From JBCCRH01 sp039208045 (GTDB lineage Bacteria > Bacteroidota > Bacteroidia > Chitinophagales > Saprospiraceae), in the NCBI GenBank assembly GCA_039208045.1, contig JBCCRH010000147.1, positions 1 through 12,397 of the forward strand: 12,397 nucleotides of DNA, written 5' to 3'. A program made the position numbers and the translations under genes. The notes beneath the pieces are model-generated. The model had not been told where the DNA came from. It ran no database searches and worked only from the letters and a program-made list of their open reading frames with translations. How positions within the stretch are numbered: position 1 is the first letter of the stretch; every line of letters begins with the position of its first letter. Positions 1 to 7,721 of this stretch are shown piece by piece.

Positions 1-265
1 CAAGCGCATTCCAAGTATCTAATAGAGGCACAGCCACTGGCCCCGCGCATTCATCCAAGCTCACAGAAAAACCAGTCAGATCAAGATTGCCACTAAAGTT
101 TGCAGGAACACTTATACGCCCATCCGATGCTAAAAAGTGCTCGACAGAGGTGCCATTGCTAGCATTACTGCTTGGTATTGTATTCGCATTAGCTGCTGTA
201 AAAGAACATAGGCCCAACCATATGCTCATTAAAAAAAATAAATTAATTGCCTTGAAATTTTTCAT
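1..265 (-). CDS. Secreted protein of unknown function, 5' part only
   Basis: The reading frame opens with ATG at 265 on the minus strand and stays open for 88 codons to the window edge, so only the N-terminus is visible. Residues 1 to about 27 form a signal peptide: a lysine near the start (MKNFKAINLFFLMSIWLG), a hydrophobic core, then small residues (TAANA) where cleavage is likely. The mature start is rich in Ser, Asn, Thr and Gly. It reads on through NFSGNLDLTGFSVSLDE to DTWNAL, which looks like a beta-rich extracellular domain. I do not recognise the family. The next gene upstream, the M23 peptidase, is on the same strand 125 bp away, but a 39-bp repeat lies between them, so an operon is not assured. 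The start is chosen because it is the first ATG in frame before a good signal peptide. Confidence 0.75.
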   Translation of the reverse strand, partial: MKNFKAINLFFLMSIWLGLCSFTAANANTIPSSNASNGTSVEHFLASDGRISVPANFSGNLDLTGFSVSLDECAGPVAVPLLDTWNAL

Positions 266-341
266 GTTTATAAAGTTTAGATCGTCATTAAATAATACAG
301 TACAAAATTGGGGAGAATGCCTGGTATTGTTGGGTTTTGGG

Positions 342-380
342 AGGCGCACAATTGTGACACAGGGCGGCTCATTTGTGACA
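342..380. repeat. 39-bp direct repeat, copy 1
   Basis: This 39-bp segment matches 2141-2179 in the same orientation at 37 of 39 positions; the differences are at the 20th and 24th bases. On the minus strand it reads as two related half-units 21 bp apart, TGTCACAAATGAGC and TGTCACAATTGTGC. The second contains the perfect 10-bp palindrome CACAATTGTG. It begins 10 bp beyond the stop codon of the M23 gene and lies 77 bp upstream of the start of the partial secreted-protein gene. Flanking bases do not match those of the other copy, so the repeat is a discrete element. Confidence 0.85.
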
Positions 381-390
381 TCCCACCCAA

Positions 391-2076
391 TTATCGCTTT
401 ACTACCTTCTCGGTATAGGATTGAGTACTCGTTTCCACTTTTAGCAAGTAAATGCCTTTCGGCAAATTGGAAAAATCTACTACAGAGGGTCCTACAAATT
501 GCATACTTAGTCGACCTTGAGTATCAAATACTTTTACCACTTGAATATCTTCTGCCAGAATGGTCAGTTCCCCCTGTACTGGATTGGGGAAAACCGTAAT
601 CCCATTATCGAGCTGGTCTATTTCCACTGTTTTGATCGCAGAGAATTCAAAAGTACCATTGTAGTCGATTTGCCTCAATCGGTAGTAATTGATGGTTCGG
701 AAGGGCTGGGGGTCAATAAAGCGGTAGTGCTGGGTCTGTTCTGAAGTACCCTGCCCTTCCACAAAACCAAGGGCTTCCCAAGTTTTACCATCAAAAGAAC
801 GCTGTACTTCAAAGCCTGCATTATCAGTCTCTGTCGCCGTAGTCCATTCTAATAGGGCTTGAGTAGATTGATGCTTTTGAGCAGAAAAGGCAGTTAGCTC
901 TACAGGTAGTGCTGCCATATAGGTAAAGGTAGAAGTATAGGTTTTTCCTAAATATTCCACCTCATAGGTCCAGGTTCCAGAAGGGCCATTATTCGGTAAC
1001 GTTCTACTCCAGTACCAATAGGACGTATTGTAGGAACTAGGAGAGTCGTGTATCCAACTATCCCAAACCGTGTTATCGGGACGCTTGATCTGCATGAAAG
1101 AAAGATCGTCTTCCGCTTGATAACGGTAATAATTGGCAAAGTGGATAGTGCTCCCTGCCTGAAAAGTCGTTTCGATATTTGGCGTTTCGTTGACTGTTGG
1201 GCAGCCAAAACTAGGTGGAGCACTGTGGGTCAAGGTAGCGCAAATAGCAGGTGGCTTATAATCACGCTGCACATTCCACCAAGAAGTAGTGCCATTCATA
1301 CTGTTACATGCCCCCCCGTACGGATCAATAAGATTACTACCCGAATCATACACTTCAAAGTGTAAGTGAGGGTCAGTTGAACAACCAGAACTAGCCACTA
1401 CCCCCAGTACTTCTCCAGCACTCACCGTCTGACCAACCGCTTTTGTGGTTAAGGTATGTTTCTTCAAATGCCCATACCATGCTTCCGATCCATCGGCATG
1501 CCGGACATATACCGCATTCCAGCTACCGCTACAAGAGCAGTGATCATCATCTTGCCCATCATCTTTGCCGATAATCGTGCCATCAGCCGCGGCAACTACA
1601 TTCAATAAATTGTTTTCATACTGATACCAAGGAAATGGCCAAGAAGCATAATCGATTCCCTGATGGTTGTAGCCATCACTGTTATCATACGTTCGATTTC
1701 CACAATTGTAATCCAAATTGGTCGCTCCATACTGTACACCTGAATAAGTTAGATCATGATCTACGTAATTGGTGATATACCATGCATTATGAAAGGTATT
1801 GCCATTAGCATTGGCCATAGGCAAGTCAAACTTGACCGTAACTGGATCGCGATTGGCTGCCCCAGAAAGTACCCCTTGGCGTAGGAGCCGATCGACATTT
1901 GTAGCCAGCTTGGCCTTAATAGCATGCCTATCCTCTGTAGATAAGCAACGGTCCTGATGTTGATGCTGATGGGCTGACACCGCTACTTCCCCACCACCGC
2001 TTGGTGCTAAGTCAGTAGGTTGTCCAAATCCAATAGAACTTGTCAGAAGTGCTAAAAGTAGTAGTAGTTTATTCAT
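391..2076 (-). CDS. Secreted M23-family metallopeptidase with T9SS sorting tail
   Basis: This 561-residue protein is a predicted zinc endopeptidase acting outside the cell, probably on peptidoglycan cross-bridges or other peptides; the target cannot be told from sequence. A signal peptide spans about 1-19 (MNKLLLLLALLTSSIGFGQ). The LytM/M23 core spans roughly 135-245. It contains the HxxxD zinc motif (NHQGID, H138 and D142), a YGHL histidine (H203) and the HLH motif (H237, H239), so the full catalytic set is present. An insert in the core carries HCSCSG (179-184). A beta-rich domain of unknown role covers about 295-388. The segment beginning LPVELTAFSAQ (390-480) is the linker/fibronectin-like region common in Bacteroidota secreted proteins. 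Residues 490-561 form a type A C-terminal sorting domain: VFPNPVQGELTI, then GIYLLKVET and a basic end, KVVKR. The product should therefore cross the outer membrane by T9SS. Flanking 39-bp repeats bracket the gene. A run of seven G lies in the coding strand at 1311-1317. Confidence 0.93.
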   Translation of the reverse strand: MNKLLLLLALLTSSIGFGQPTDLAPSGGGEVAVSAHQHQHQDRCLSTEDRHAIKAKLATNVDRLLRQGVLSGAANRDPVTVKFDLPMANANGNTFHNAWYITNYVDHDLTYSGVQYGATNLDYNCGNRTYDNSDGYNHQGIDYASWPFPWYQYENNLLNVVAAADGTIIGKDDGQDDDHCSCSGSWNAVYVRHADGSEAWYGHLKKHTLTTKAVGQTVSAGEVLGVVASSGCSTDPHLHFEVYDSGSNLIDPYGGACNSMNGTTSWWNVQRDYKPPAICATLTHSAPPSFGCPTVNETPNIETTFQAGSTIHFANYYRYQAEDDLSFMQIKRPDNTVWDSWIHDSPSSYNTSYWYWSRTLPNNGPSGTWTYEVEYLGKTYTSTFTYMAALPVELTAFSAQKHQSTQALLEWTTATETDNAGFEVQRSFDGKTWEALGFVEGQGTSEQTQHYRFIDPQPFRTINYYRLRQIDYNGTFEFSAIKTVEIDQLDNGITVFPNPVQGELTILAEDIQVVKVFDTQGRLSMQFVGPSVVDFSNLPKGIYLLKVETSTQSYTEKVVKR

Positions 2077-2140
2077 TTTTTGTACGTGTTTATAGTTCAG
2101 GTGAAATTAGGGCTGTCGTTTAGATTGGTTCACGTTTTGA

Positions 2141-2179
2141 AGGCGCACAATTGTGACACGGGGGGGCTCATTTGTGACA
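2141..2179. repeat. 39-bp direct repeat, copy 2
   Basis: Second copy of the 39-bp repeat, same orientation as 342-380, ending in CTCATTTGTGACA on the plus strand. It starts 65 bp upstream of the M23 start codon, close to the 77 bp separating copy 1 from the gene it precedes. A regulatory site shared by the two minus-strand genes would explain this spacing. The two half-units starting TGTCACAA and the discrete boundaries also resemble transposase-binding repeats at IS21-type element ends; that comparison is inference. Confidence 0.85.
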
Positions 2180-2240
2180 AATGGGGGATTTGCCTGGGCT
2201 TGGCACTTCGTTTTCTATGCTTGGCATTGCCTCCGGCGGG

Positions 2241-2268
2241 CCTATTTTTTCAGTCGATAAAAAATAGG
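2241..2268. repeat. Hairpin with 10-bp perfect stem
   Basis: CCTATTTTTT (2241-2250) and AAAAAATAGG (2259-2268) are perfect complements around an 8-base loop. The stem is mostly A-T with a GC base, so either strand's transcript would carry a short stem with a U-run inside rather than after it. It lies upstream of both flanking genes, which argues against an ordinary terminator. Confidence 0.6.
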
Positions 2269-2272
2269 CAAA

Positions 2273-2290
2273 CTCCGATAGCTATCGGAG
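2273..2290. repeat. 18-bp perfect palindrome
   Basis: CTCCGATAGCTATCGGAG is a perfect palindrome. Its core CGATAGCTATCG recurs with one change (CGATAGCCATCG) inside the flippase gene at 9031-9042. This suggests a genome-wide short palindrome rather than a gene-specific operator. Confidence 0.6.
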
Positions 2291-2291
2291 T

Positions 2292-2344
2292 GGCAAATTA
2301 AATGCTCGCGCGCAAAGCTAGCACCCGCACCCACCTAATTTGCC
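2292..2344. repeat. 9-bp inverted repeat with 35-base spacer
   Basis: GGCAAATTA (2292-2300) and TAATTTGCC (2336-2344) are perfectly complementary. The GC-rich spacer includes GCGCGC. With the two preceding palindromic units it forms a contiguous folded block from 2241 to 2344, directly before the run of eight G at 2361-2368. Confidence 0.5.
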
Positions 2345-2445
2345 GGTCAGCCGCCACCTAGGGGGGGGATATCACTTGATACGGGGGATAGTAAAGTTGA
2401 TAAGGCTGTTTAGCCAAGACTACTTTTTATAAAAATCGTACCTTG

Positions 2446-2469
2446 TGATAGTATCAAATGATAGTATCA
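2446..2469 (+). promoter_or_regulatory. Tandem inverted-repeat operator at the Fic gene start
   Basis: TGATAGTATCA occurs twice, at 2446-2456 and 2459-2469, separated by AA, giving a 13-bp period. Each copy is an odd palindrome (TGATA, G, TATCA). The last A of the second copy is the first base of the ATG at 2469. A weak Bacteroidota -7-like box, TACCTTGT, sits at 2439-2446, so transcription would begin inside or beside the repeats, where a bound protein would block it. The Fic protein itself has a C-terminal winged-helix-like region and is the obvious candidate binder; this is inference. Confidence 0.55.
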
Positions 2470-3431
2470 TGGACAGGCCTCCTTATGAGATAAATAATAC
2501 TATTCTGAAGCTACTGACTGCTATTGCTGAAAAAATAGGGGAAGTAAATGCCGTTCATTTGCATCGGCCATCGCCTGAATTGAGAAAGAGGAATCGAGTC
2601 AAGACCATCAAAGCATCGCTTGAAATTGAAGGGAACTCCTTATCAGAAGAGCAAATTACGGCTATCATTGAACATAAGCGGGTAATGGGGCCTAAAAAGG
2701 ATATCCTTGAAGTGGTCAACGCCATCAAAGTGTACGAACAACTTCCTAGTTTTACCCCTACTTCTTTAAGCTCTTTCCTAAAAGCGCACCAGCTATTAAT
2801 GAATGGGCTAATTGATAAGCCAGGAGCTTTGAGAACAAAGGAGGTAGGTATTTTTAAGGGAGCGCAGGTATCGCATATTGCTCCTCCACCCGGCAATTTG
2901 GATTACTTAATGCGTAATCTTTTTGACTACCTCAAAAAAGCGGACGACCCTATTTTGCTAAAAAGCTGTGTGGTACATTATGAGATAGAATTTATCCATC
3001 CCTTCATGGATGGAAATGGTAGAATGGGCCGATTGTGGCAAACCCTCATCTTAATGAAATCCTATCCCATATTTGAATTTTTACCTTTCGAAACTATTAT
3101 TAAGCAGCGACAAGACCAATACTATGAAGTTCTAGAGGCATCAGACAAAGCAGGTAAATCAACCGTATTTATTGAGTTTATCTTAGCAGCGATTGATGAA
3201 GCTTTTGAAGAGTTACTCAACATTCAAAACAGATTAATTACCCCAGCAGAACGAATGGATTACTTCCTATCCATTTATCAAGATGAATTGTTCACAAGAA
3301 AAGATTACCAAACTATCTTCAAGGACATATCATCAGCTACTGCAAGTAGAGACCTAAGGGCTGCCGTCGATCAACGGCTCATAGAGAAGCAGGGAGACAA
3401 AAGAACAACAAAATATAAAAAGCGAAAGTAG
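2469..3431 (+). CDS. Fic-family protein adenylyltransferase with N-terminal inhibitory motif
   Basis: Fic enzymes transfer AMP from ATP to a hydroxyl on a target protein in the cytoplasm. From the ATG at 2469 the product has 320 residues. The Fic_N-like region contains SLEIEGN (residues 50-56), matching the (S/T)xxxE(G/N) inhibitory-helix motif of class II Fic proteins, so the enzyme should be auto-inhibited in cis. The flap region carries HIAPPP (136-141). The catalytic motif HPFMDGNGRMGR is intact at 177-188 and fits the active consensus HPFx(D/E)GNGRxxR. The C-terminus (about 262-320), with TRKDYQTIF, ISSATASRDLR and a basic end, resembles a winged-helix DNA-binding domain. An in-frame GTG at 2445 would add eight residues, but it lies inside the tandem operator and promoter-like region; the N-terminus MDRPPYEI fits relatives better. 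No antitoxin-like partner gene is adjacent, consistent with the built-in inhibitor. The cellular target is unknown. Confidence 0.93.
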   Translation: MDRPPYEINNTILKLLTAIAEKIGEVNAVHLHRPSPELRKRNRVKTIKASLEIEGNSLSEEQITAIIEHKRVMGPKKDILEVVNAIKVYEQLPSFTPTSLSSFLKAHQLLMNGLIDKPGALRTKEVGIFKGAQVSHIAPPPGNLDYLMRNLFDYLKKADDPILLKSCVVHYEIEFIHPFMDGNGRMGRLWQTLILMKSYPIFEFLPFETIIKQRQDQYYEVLEASDKAGKSTVFIEFILAAIDEAFEELLNIQNRLITPAERMDYFLSIYQDELFTRKDYQTIFKDISSATASRDLRAAVDQRLIEKQGDKRTTKYKKRK

Positions 3432-3471
3432 TCTTGTTCGGGGCCCTGCCTGTATGGTCATACTTACAGCT

Positions 3472-3593
3472 TGTCCACCTAAGGGGACAGTTCTATCCAC
3501 ACACTAGTAGTATTAGTGACGGATTGTCCCTACAGGACATTTTTCACAGCTCATACATCTGTTTTTAGGATATTTTGTCCGACTCGGTCGGAC
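3472..3593. repeat. Cluster of three TGTCC/GGACA inverted repeats
   Basis: Three short inverted repeats with a shared arm follow one another in the spacer after the Fic gene: TGTCC 3472-3476 with GGACA 3485-3489; TGTCC 3525-3529 with GGACA 3535-3539; and GTCCGAC 3577-3583 with GTCGGAC 3587-3593. The left arms begin 53 and 51 bp apart. The third has a 7-bp stem and 3-base loop. They lie between convergent genes, so they could affect 3' ends of either transcript, or be degenerate repeats. Confidence 0.45.
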
Positions 3594-3630
3594 CAACTGT
3601 CTATAAGCTAGCGTGGCACTCACTAAGAGC

Positions 3631-3647
3631 GCCCAACCCGGTTGGGC
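3631..3647. terminator. Possible terminator hairpin between convergent genes
   Basis: GCCCAACCCGGTTGGGC forms a GC-rich stem of 7 bp with a 3-base loop. On the plus strand a T-rich stretch (CTTTTCTTTTTT) starts nine bases after the stem, so it could end Fic transcription imperfectly. On the minus strand it falls 20 bases beyond the stop codon of the hybrid regulator but is followed by no T-run. It may serve as a transcript-end stabiliser for that gene instead. Confidence 0.4.
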
Positions 3648-3667
3648 AGCCTGCACTTTTCTTTTTT

Positions 3668-6600
3668 CTACTCAAAAAAACTAGACGGCAACTTCCCAAA
3701 CTCCTTTTTATAGAGGTTAGAAAAATACGTGGCTTGCTTAAAGCCTACCTGTAGCGCAACAGCTTTGACGCTTTCGCACTGGCCCGTTTCGAGCAGGTCT
3801 TTCGCGACTTTGAGGCGGATGGCGCGGATGTAGTGGTTAGGCGTGAGGCCGGTATGGGCCTTCAGTTTCCGGTAGAGGGTGCGGCGGTTGAGGTTGAGCT
3901 GGTCAGCGAGGTAGTCGACGCTAAAGAGGGGGGACTGCATCTGTTCGATGATGAAGCCTTCCACTTGCTGGAGCCAGATCGTTTCCTCAGAGATGGTCAT
4001 GCTGGGTTCCGTGGTAGTAGTGGCTTCAACTTCAGCTATTTCTCGGAAGGCTTGGCGCTCTTCATAATTATTAAGGAGGTTGGCGATACGCACGAGGAGT
4101 TCCTCTTCATCGAAAGGTTTGATGAGGTAGTCGTCTACGCCGATGCGGAGGGCTTTGAGCTTGTCTTTGGCCTCCGCGCGGGCGGTGAGCATGATGAGTG
4201 GGAGGCTGCGCCAGCGGGGGTGGGCTTTGAGCTGTGCGGCCAGTTCGAAACCATCCATCACAGGCATCATTAAGTCGGAAAGGATGAGCGAGGGGGGCCT
4301 ACCTTGATGCTTTTCGAGTAATTCCAAGGCCACTGCCCCATTTTCAGCCAGCAGCACATGGTGGAAAGGCTGTAGGATAAACTGTAGAAAATCAATAAGG
4401 TCGCGATTATCTTCAACGATTAGGATGGTGTGTTCCTTAGCTATAGTGGATTCGCTTGGCGCAATAAGATCGGGCTTGGGGCTTGGCGCAATAGCGGTAG
4501 TCAGCGCTAGCTGCGCTTCATCCGAGAGCATATTCATCACTTCCTTTTTGGGCAACTGCACATGGAAGGTCGCTCCTTTCCCTTCCTCGCTCTCGGCCCA
4601 GATTTGGCCCTGCATGAGTTGGGTGAGTTCTTTTGAAAAAGCCAGGCCGATACCGAGGCCCCCTTCTGCTTTTTTATTACCCGAAGATTGATAGAAGCGA
4701 TCAAAGATGTAGGCGAGGTCTGCTTTGGGGATGCCTCGACCGGAGTCTTGCACTTGTAAGCAGAGGTACTGCCCTTGGTCTTCTACCAAAATATGTACTT
4801 GGCCGTCTTTGGCGGTAAACTTTAAGGCATTAGACAGGAGATTATTGATGATTTTTCCAAACTTATCCTCATCGAGCAAGAGTTGTAGCGTTTTGGAGGG
4901 CTGGTACTCAAAGCTAAGGGTGATGTTTTTATTATCAGCTAGCGACTGGAAATTGGCGATATAGCGGCGTAGCAAAGGGTACAATACCACTTCGGTTTCA
5001 TGTAGCTCTAACTTGTTCGCCTCTAGCTTGGTCATGTCTAGTATTTCATTGACTAGCTTCGTGAGTTGCTTGGTATTTTGCACGGCTCTGCCCAATAGTT
5101 TATGGTTGCGTGGGTCGAGCTGCTGGTTTTTGAGTACCGACTGCACGGGGCCTTGAATCAGCGTAATCGGCGTGCGTAGCTCATGCGATACATTGGCGAA
5201 GAAGCGGGACTTGGCCTGATCCAGCTCTTTCAGTTTTTCCGCTTGAAGCGTAATGGTTTCGGTGCGCTTTAATACTTCTTGCTGTAGGATTTCCTTCTGC
5301 TGCTTTAGGCGAATCGTACGCCAGCGAGTCATCAAAAAAGTACCTGCGCCAATAGCCAACCCACTCAAAATCAAAAACCACCAGCTAATATAAAAAGGAG
5401 GATGCACCCGGATCGGAATAGCTAGAACCGGCGAATAGTAGCCATTCAAAAGGGAAGCTTTGAGTTCCACCTGCTGCCGGCCATGAGGTAGGCCGCTGAG
5501 CCGCACCGTATTGCCATCAAGCGGTATCCATTCCTCATCCATTCCTTTTAGGCGGTAAAAATAGAGGGTGTTGCTATTCTGACTATAGTCATCTAAGGTC
5601 AAGGTAATACTGAGTGAACGATCACTAGCATGCATCTGAAGCTGCCCCTCTTGATGGTACTGCTGGGTCACATTTTCTAGCTGTTCCGAGCGCCCCATGT
5701 ATTGATGAACTTCCAAAACCACCACCTTGGCATTGCTCATATGCTCATCGGCCGCCTGAAAGTCTTTGGGATGAAAGCTTGTAATGCCATTGATACTCCC
5801 AAAATAAATCGTACCGTCAGCATCCTGAAAGTGGGAACTGCGGTTAAATTCATTGGTCGATGTGCCATCTTTGGGGTAGTACGCCCGAAAGCTAGTCGTC
5901 TTTTTATTGAATTGGAAAATACCATTCTCTGTACTCAACCACAAATAACCGTATGCATCGGCATACACGGCATGAATGGTGTTGGACTGGGAGCGGTGCA
6001 GCTGGAAGCGTTCCGATTCGCCCGTAGCGGGATTCCAATGCAGGAGGCCTTCTTGGCCTGTAGCCAACCAATAGGTGCCGTCACTCTCGTCATGGTACAA
6101 ATGCCGAAAATCAATACCTGGAATCAAGCACGTCTGTATCCCATTATTTATATTCCATTGGTACAGGCCCGTAGTAGCACAAAGCAGCACATTCTGCTCA
6201 TCTAGCCGGTAAAAATGGTAAACAGTAGCATCCTTCAATTCTTCGAGTTGATGGTACTCCATTTCGCCCGTTTCTTTCGTTTCCACATCAAAAAAGTGAA
6301 TCCCTCTCCAACTAAACCACAAACGTTGCCCTTCCAATAACATGGCCCAAGATTCATGGCTAGCAGGCACAAAATTGGATTGAATAATAGCACCTGCTGT
6401 ATCGAGCTGGAATAAGTACCCCCCACTATTCACCCAAATACCATACTGCTCGTCATAGATACAACCTACCCCACCATTCGACACCTGCCGCATCCTTTTC
6501 TCTACCTTATCATATCGGATAAACCCATTGTAAGAATTAAAATAGATCGCATTGCCCACGCCTGTAATCCCCCGAAACTCCTGCATGCCTTGGTTGTGCA

Positions 6601-7684
6601 GCAGATTGGTAAAGTTGTTTTCCGTCAAGGCAATTTGGTGCAACCCACTCCCCCCACTCGCCCAAAAGGTGGAGCCTTTTTGATCCCCACCCACCAAGCG
6701 AATATAATCGGTCTTATCCTCCGCAAGCTCGGTGGCCAGTAGCAAATCGCCATTGGTGCTAAACACAAAAAAAGTATTAAGCGAAACAAAGCTAATCGCA
6801 TCGATATGCGGGAGGTACTGAAGAGCGGTTATGTATGTACAATCCACCCCAAAACCAGCAGAACGTTCCAGCAACTGTACTTCAATTCGGCTTAGCTCTT
6901 CTAATTGCCCATCCTTACAGACTTTCATAATAGGATAGTGGCACTGATCGTCAGTATAAGTAAAATACAAATCACCAGTTGCCGTAATAGCGATCGGATA
7001 AAAAAACACTTCATCCTTCATGACTGGTACCGTCAGAGAAAAAAGGATTTGCCCATCTGGATCGATCCGCTGAAAAGTAGGTTCTGGCTGCTTCGTATAG
7101 CAGTAGTGTGTCCGAGTAGGATCACCCACACAAACTTGATTTGGCGCCAAGGCGCGTGCTTTTTGAAAGCCTTGTTCTAAAGAAAAGGTATGCACCGCCA
7201 CCCCTTGCTCTATCAAAACGATATTCCCCGTTTCAGGAACATAGTCGATAGACGCCAAATCTGCTAGCTCAAAAGGAAAAGCTATCCCCGAATAGTCCTC
7301 AAACGAAATAACCTGCTCTGTAATGGTATGAAATAAAGAAAGATCGACCATCTTCCCCGTAATCTGACTCCGATGCAAACACCACAAGACGTCGCCCACC
7401 ACGTGAATGGTATGGATCGTATTCGACCGCAGTCCATCCTCCACCGTATACACCCTAAAATTTTTCCCATCAAACCGATTCAGCCCACTTCTGGTAGCTA
7501 CCCAAGCCACCCCTCTCTGATCCGTCACAACGCACTGGACATCCTGATGCGATAAGCCTTGTGCTGTGGAAAAGTATTGTTGATTGGAAAGGTAAAACCT
7601 TCGTTGCCCGATCAAAGTGATAGACAACAATAAGCAAGATAAAAAAATAAGTAAACGCGCGGCGACCTTGTCTCTCCCGTTCAT
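3668..7684 (-). CDS. Hybrid two-component system sensor kinase / response regulator (HTCS)
   Basis: A 1338-residue one-protein signalling pathway of the Bacteroidota HTCS type, which senses a ligand in the periplasm (often a glycan fragment) and activates transcription of an uptake locus. An N-terminal hydrophobic segment (11-26) directs export. Residues about 30-650 form a beta-propeller-like sensor; Reg_prop-type repeats show as GVAWVATRSGLNRFDGKNF (58-76) and YLWLSTENGIFQF (580-592). A Y_Y_Y-like domain covers about 690-760, and the transmembrane helix 768-786. The kinase has H834 in NVSHELRTP, the N box NNLLSNALKFT (947-957), the D box DSGRGIP (980-986) and the glycine-rich GGLGIGLAF (1008-1016). 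The receiver (about 1086-1205) has E1091/D1092, phospho-acceptor D1137 in LSDLMMPVMDG, T1167 and K1189. An AraC-type DNA-binding domain occupies about 1238-1338. All key residues are intact and the length is normal for the family. It diverges from the flippase gene across 97 bp, and the susDC pair beyond is its likeliest target. Confidence 0.95.
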   Translation of the reverse strand: MNGRDKVAARLLIFLSCLLLSITLIGQRRFYLSNQQYFSTAQGLSHQDVQCVVTDQRGVAWVATRSGLNRFDGKNFRVYTVEDGLRSNTIHTIHVVGDVLWCLHRSQITGKMVDLSLFHTITEQVISFEDYSGIAFPFELADLASIDYVPETGNIVLIEQGVAVHTFSLEQGFQKARALAPNQVCVGDPTRTHYCYTKQPEPTFQRIDPDGQILFSLTVPVMKDEVFFYPIAITATGDLYFTYTDDQCHYPIMKVCKDGQLEELSRIEVQLLERSAGFGVDCTYITALQYLPHIDAISFVSLNTFFVFSTNGDLLLATELAEDKTDYIRLVGGDQKGSTFWASGGSGLHQIALTENNFTNLLHNQGMQEFRGITGVGNAIYFNSYNGFIRYDKVEKRMRQVSNGGVGCIYDEQYGIWVNSGGYLFQLDTAGAIIQSNFVPASHESWAMLLEGQRLWFSWRGIHFFDVETKETGEMEYHQLEELKDATVYHFYRLDEQNVLLCATTGLYQWNINNGIQTCLIPGIDFRHLYHDESDGTYWLATGQEGLLHWNPATGESERFQLHRSQSNTIHAVYADAYGYLWLSTENGIFQFNKKTTSFRAYYPKDGTSTNEFNRSSHFQDADGTIYFGSINGITSFHPKDFQAADEHMSNAKVVVLEVHQYMGRSEQLENVTQQYHQEGQLQMHASDRSLSITLTLDDYSQNSNTLYFYRLKGMDEEWIPLDGNTVRLSGLPHGRQQVELKASLLNGYYSPVLAIPIRVHPPFYISWWFLILSGLAIGAGTFLMTRWRTIRLKQQKEILQQEVLKRTETITLQAEKLKELDQAKSRFFANVSHELRTPITLIQGPVQSVLKNQQLDPRNHKLLGRAVQNTKQLTKLVNEILDMTKLEANKLELHETEVVLYPLLRRYIANFQSLADNKNITLSFEYQPSKTLQLLLDEDKFGKIINNLLSNALKFTAKDGQVHILVEDQGQYLCLQVQDSGRGIPKADLAYIFDRFYQSSGNKKAEGGLGIGLAFSKELTQLMQGQIWAESEEGKGATFHVQLPKKEVMNMLSDEAQLALTTAIAPSPKPDLIAPSESTIAKEHTILIVEDNRDLIDFLQFILQPFHHVLLAENGAVALELLEKHQGRPPSLILSDLMMPVMDGFELAAQLKAHPRWRSLPLIMLTARAEAKDKLKALRIGVDDYLIKPFDEEELLVRIANLLNNYEERQAFREIAEVEATTTTEPSMTISEETIWLQQVEGFIIEQMQSPLFSVDYLADQLNLNRRTLYRKLKAHTGLTPNHYIRAIRLKVAKDLLETGQCESVKAVALQVGFKQATYFSNLYKKEFGKLPSSFFE

Positions 7685-7721
7685 TAAAGTGAAGCTAATG
7701 TGTTCTTGTCTGGGGCGATCA

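Larger units (their letters stand above)
2077..2468. other. Divergent intergenic spacer rich in hairpins
   Basis: No gene is visible in these 392 bp between the divergent M23 and Fic genes. The spacer holds the second 39-bp repeat, a 10-bp-stem hairpin, an 18-bp perfect palindrome, a 9-bp inverted repeat with a 35-base spacer, a run of eight G (2361-2368) and the tandem operator at the Fic start. A short frame at 2080-2301 crosses the repeat and hairpin, has no family resemblance and is not called. Confidence 0.7.

Noticed and set aside
87..599. Plus-strand 170-codon open frame
   Set aside because: It runs antisense across the partial secreted-protein gene, the 39-bp repeat and the end of the M23 gene, and shows no domain-like composition.
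342..2179. M23 gene as cargo of a simple transposon
   Set aside because: The two 39-bp copies are in direct, not inverted, orientation and no transposase is present, so a plain insertion-sequence structure is not supported.
2445..2471. GTG at 2445 as the Fic start
   Set aside because: It lies in the tandem inverted repeat and overlaps a -7-like box; the ATG at 2469 gives an N-terminus that fits the family better.
2445..3431. Fic/antitoxin two-gene module
   Set aside because: No small partner gene is adjacent; the inhibitory motif SLEIEGN is inside the same protein, as in class II Fic enzymes.
3833..4273. Plus-strand 146-codon open frame opposite the regulator gene
   Set aside because: It mirrors the receiver and AraC-domain coding region, whose motifs are intact on the minus strand; the opposite frame is a by-product of codon bias.
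5702..6205. Plus-strand 167-codon open frame opposite the regulator sensor domain
   Set aside because: Antisense to propeller-encoding sequence with no recognisable motif or start context.
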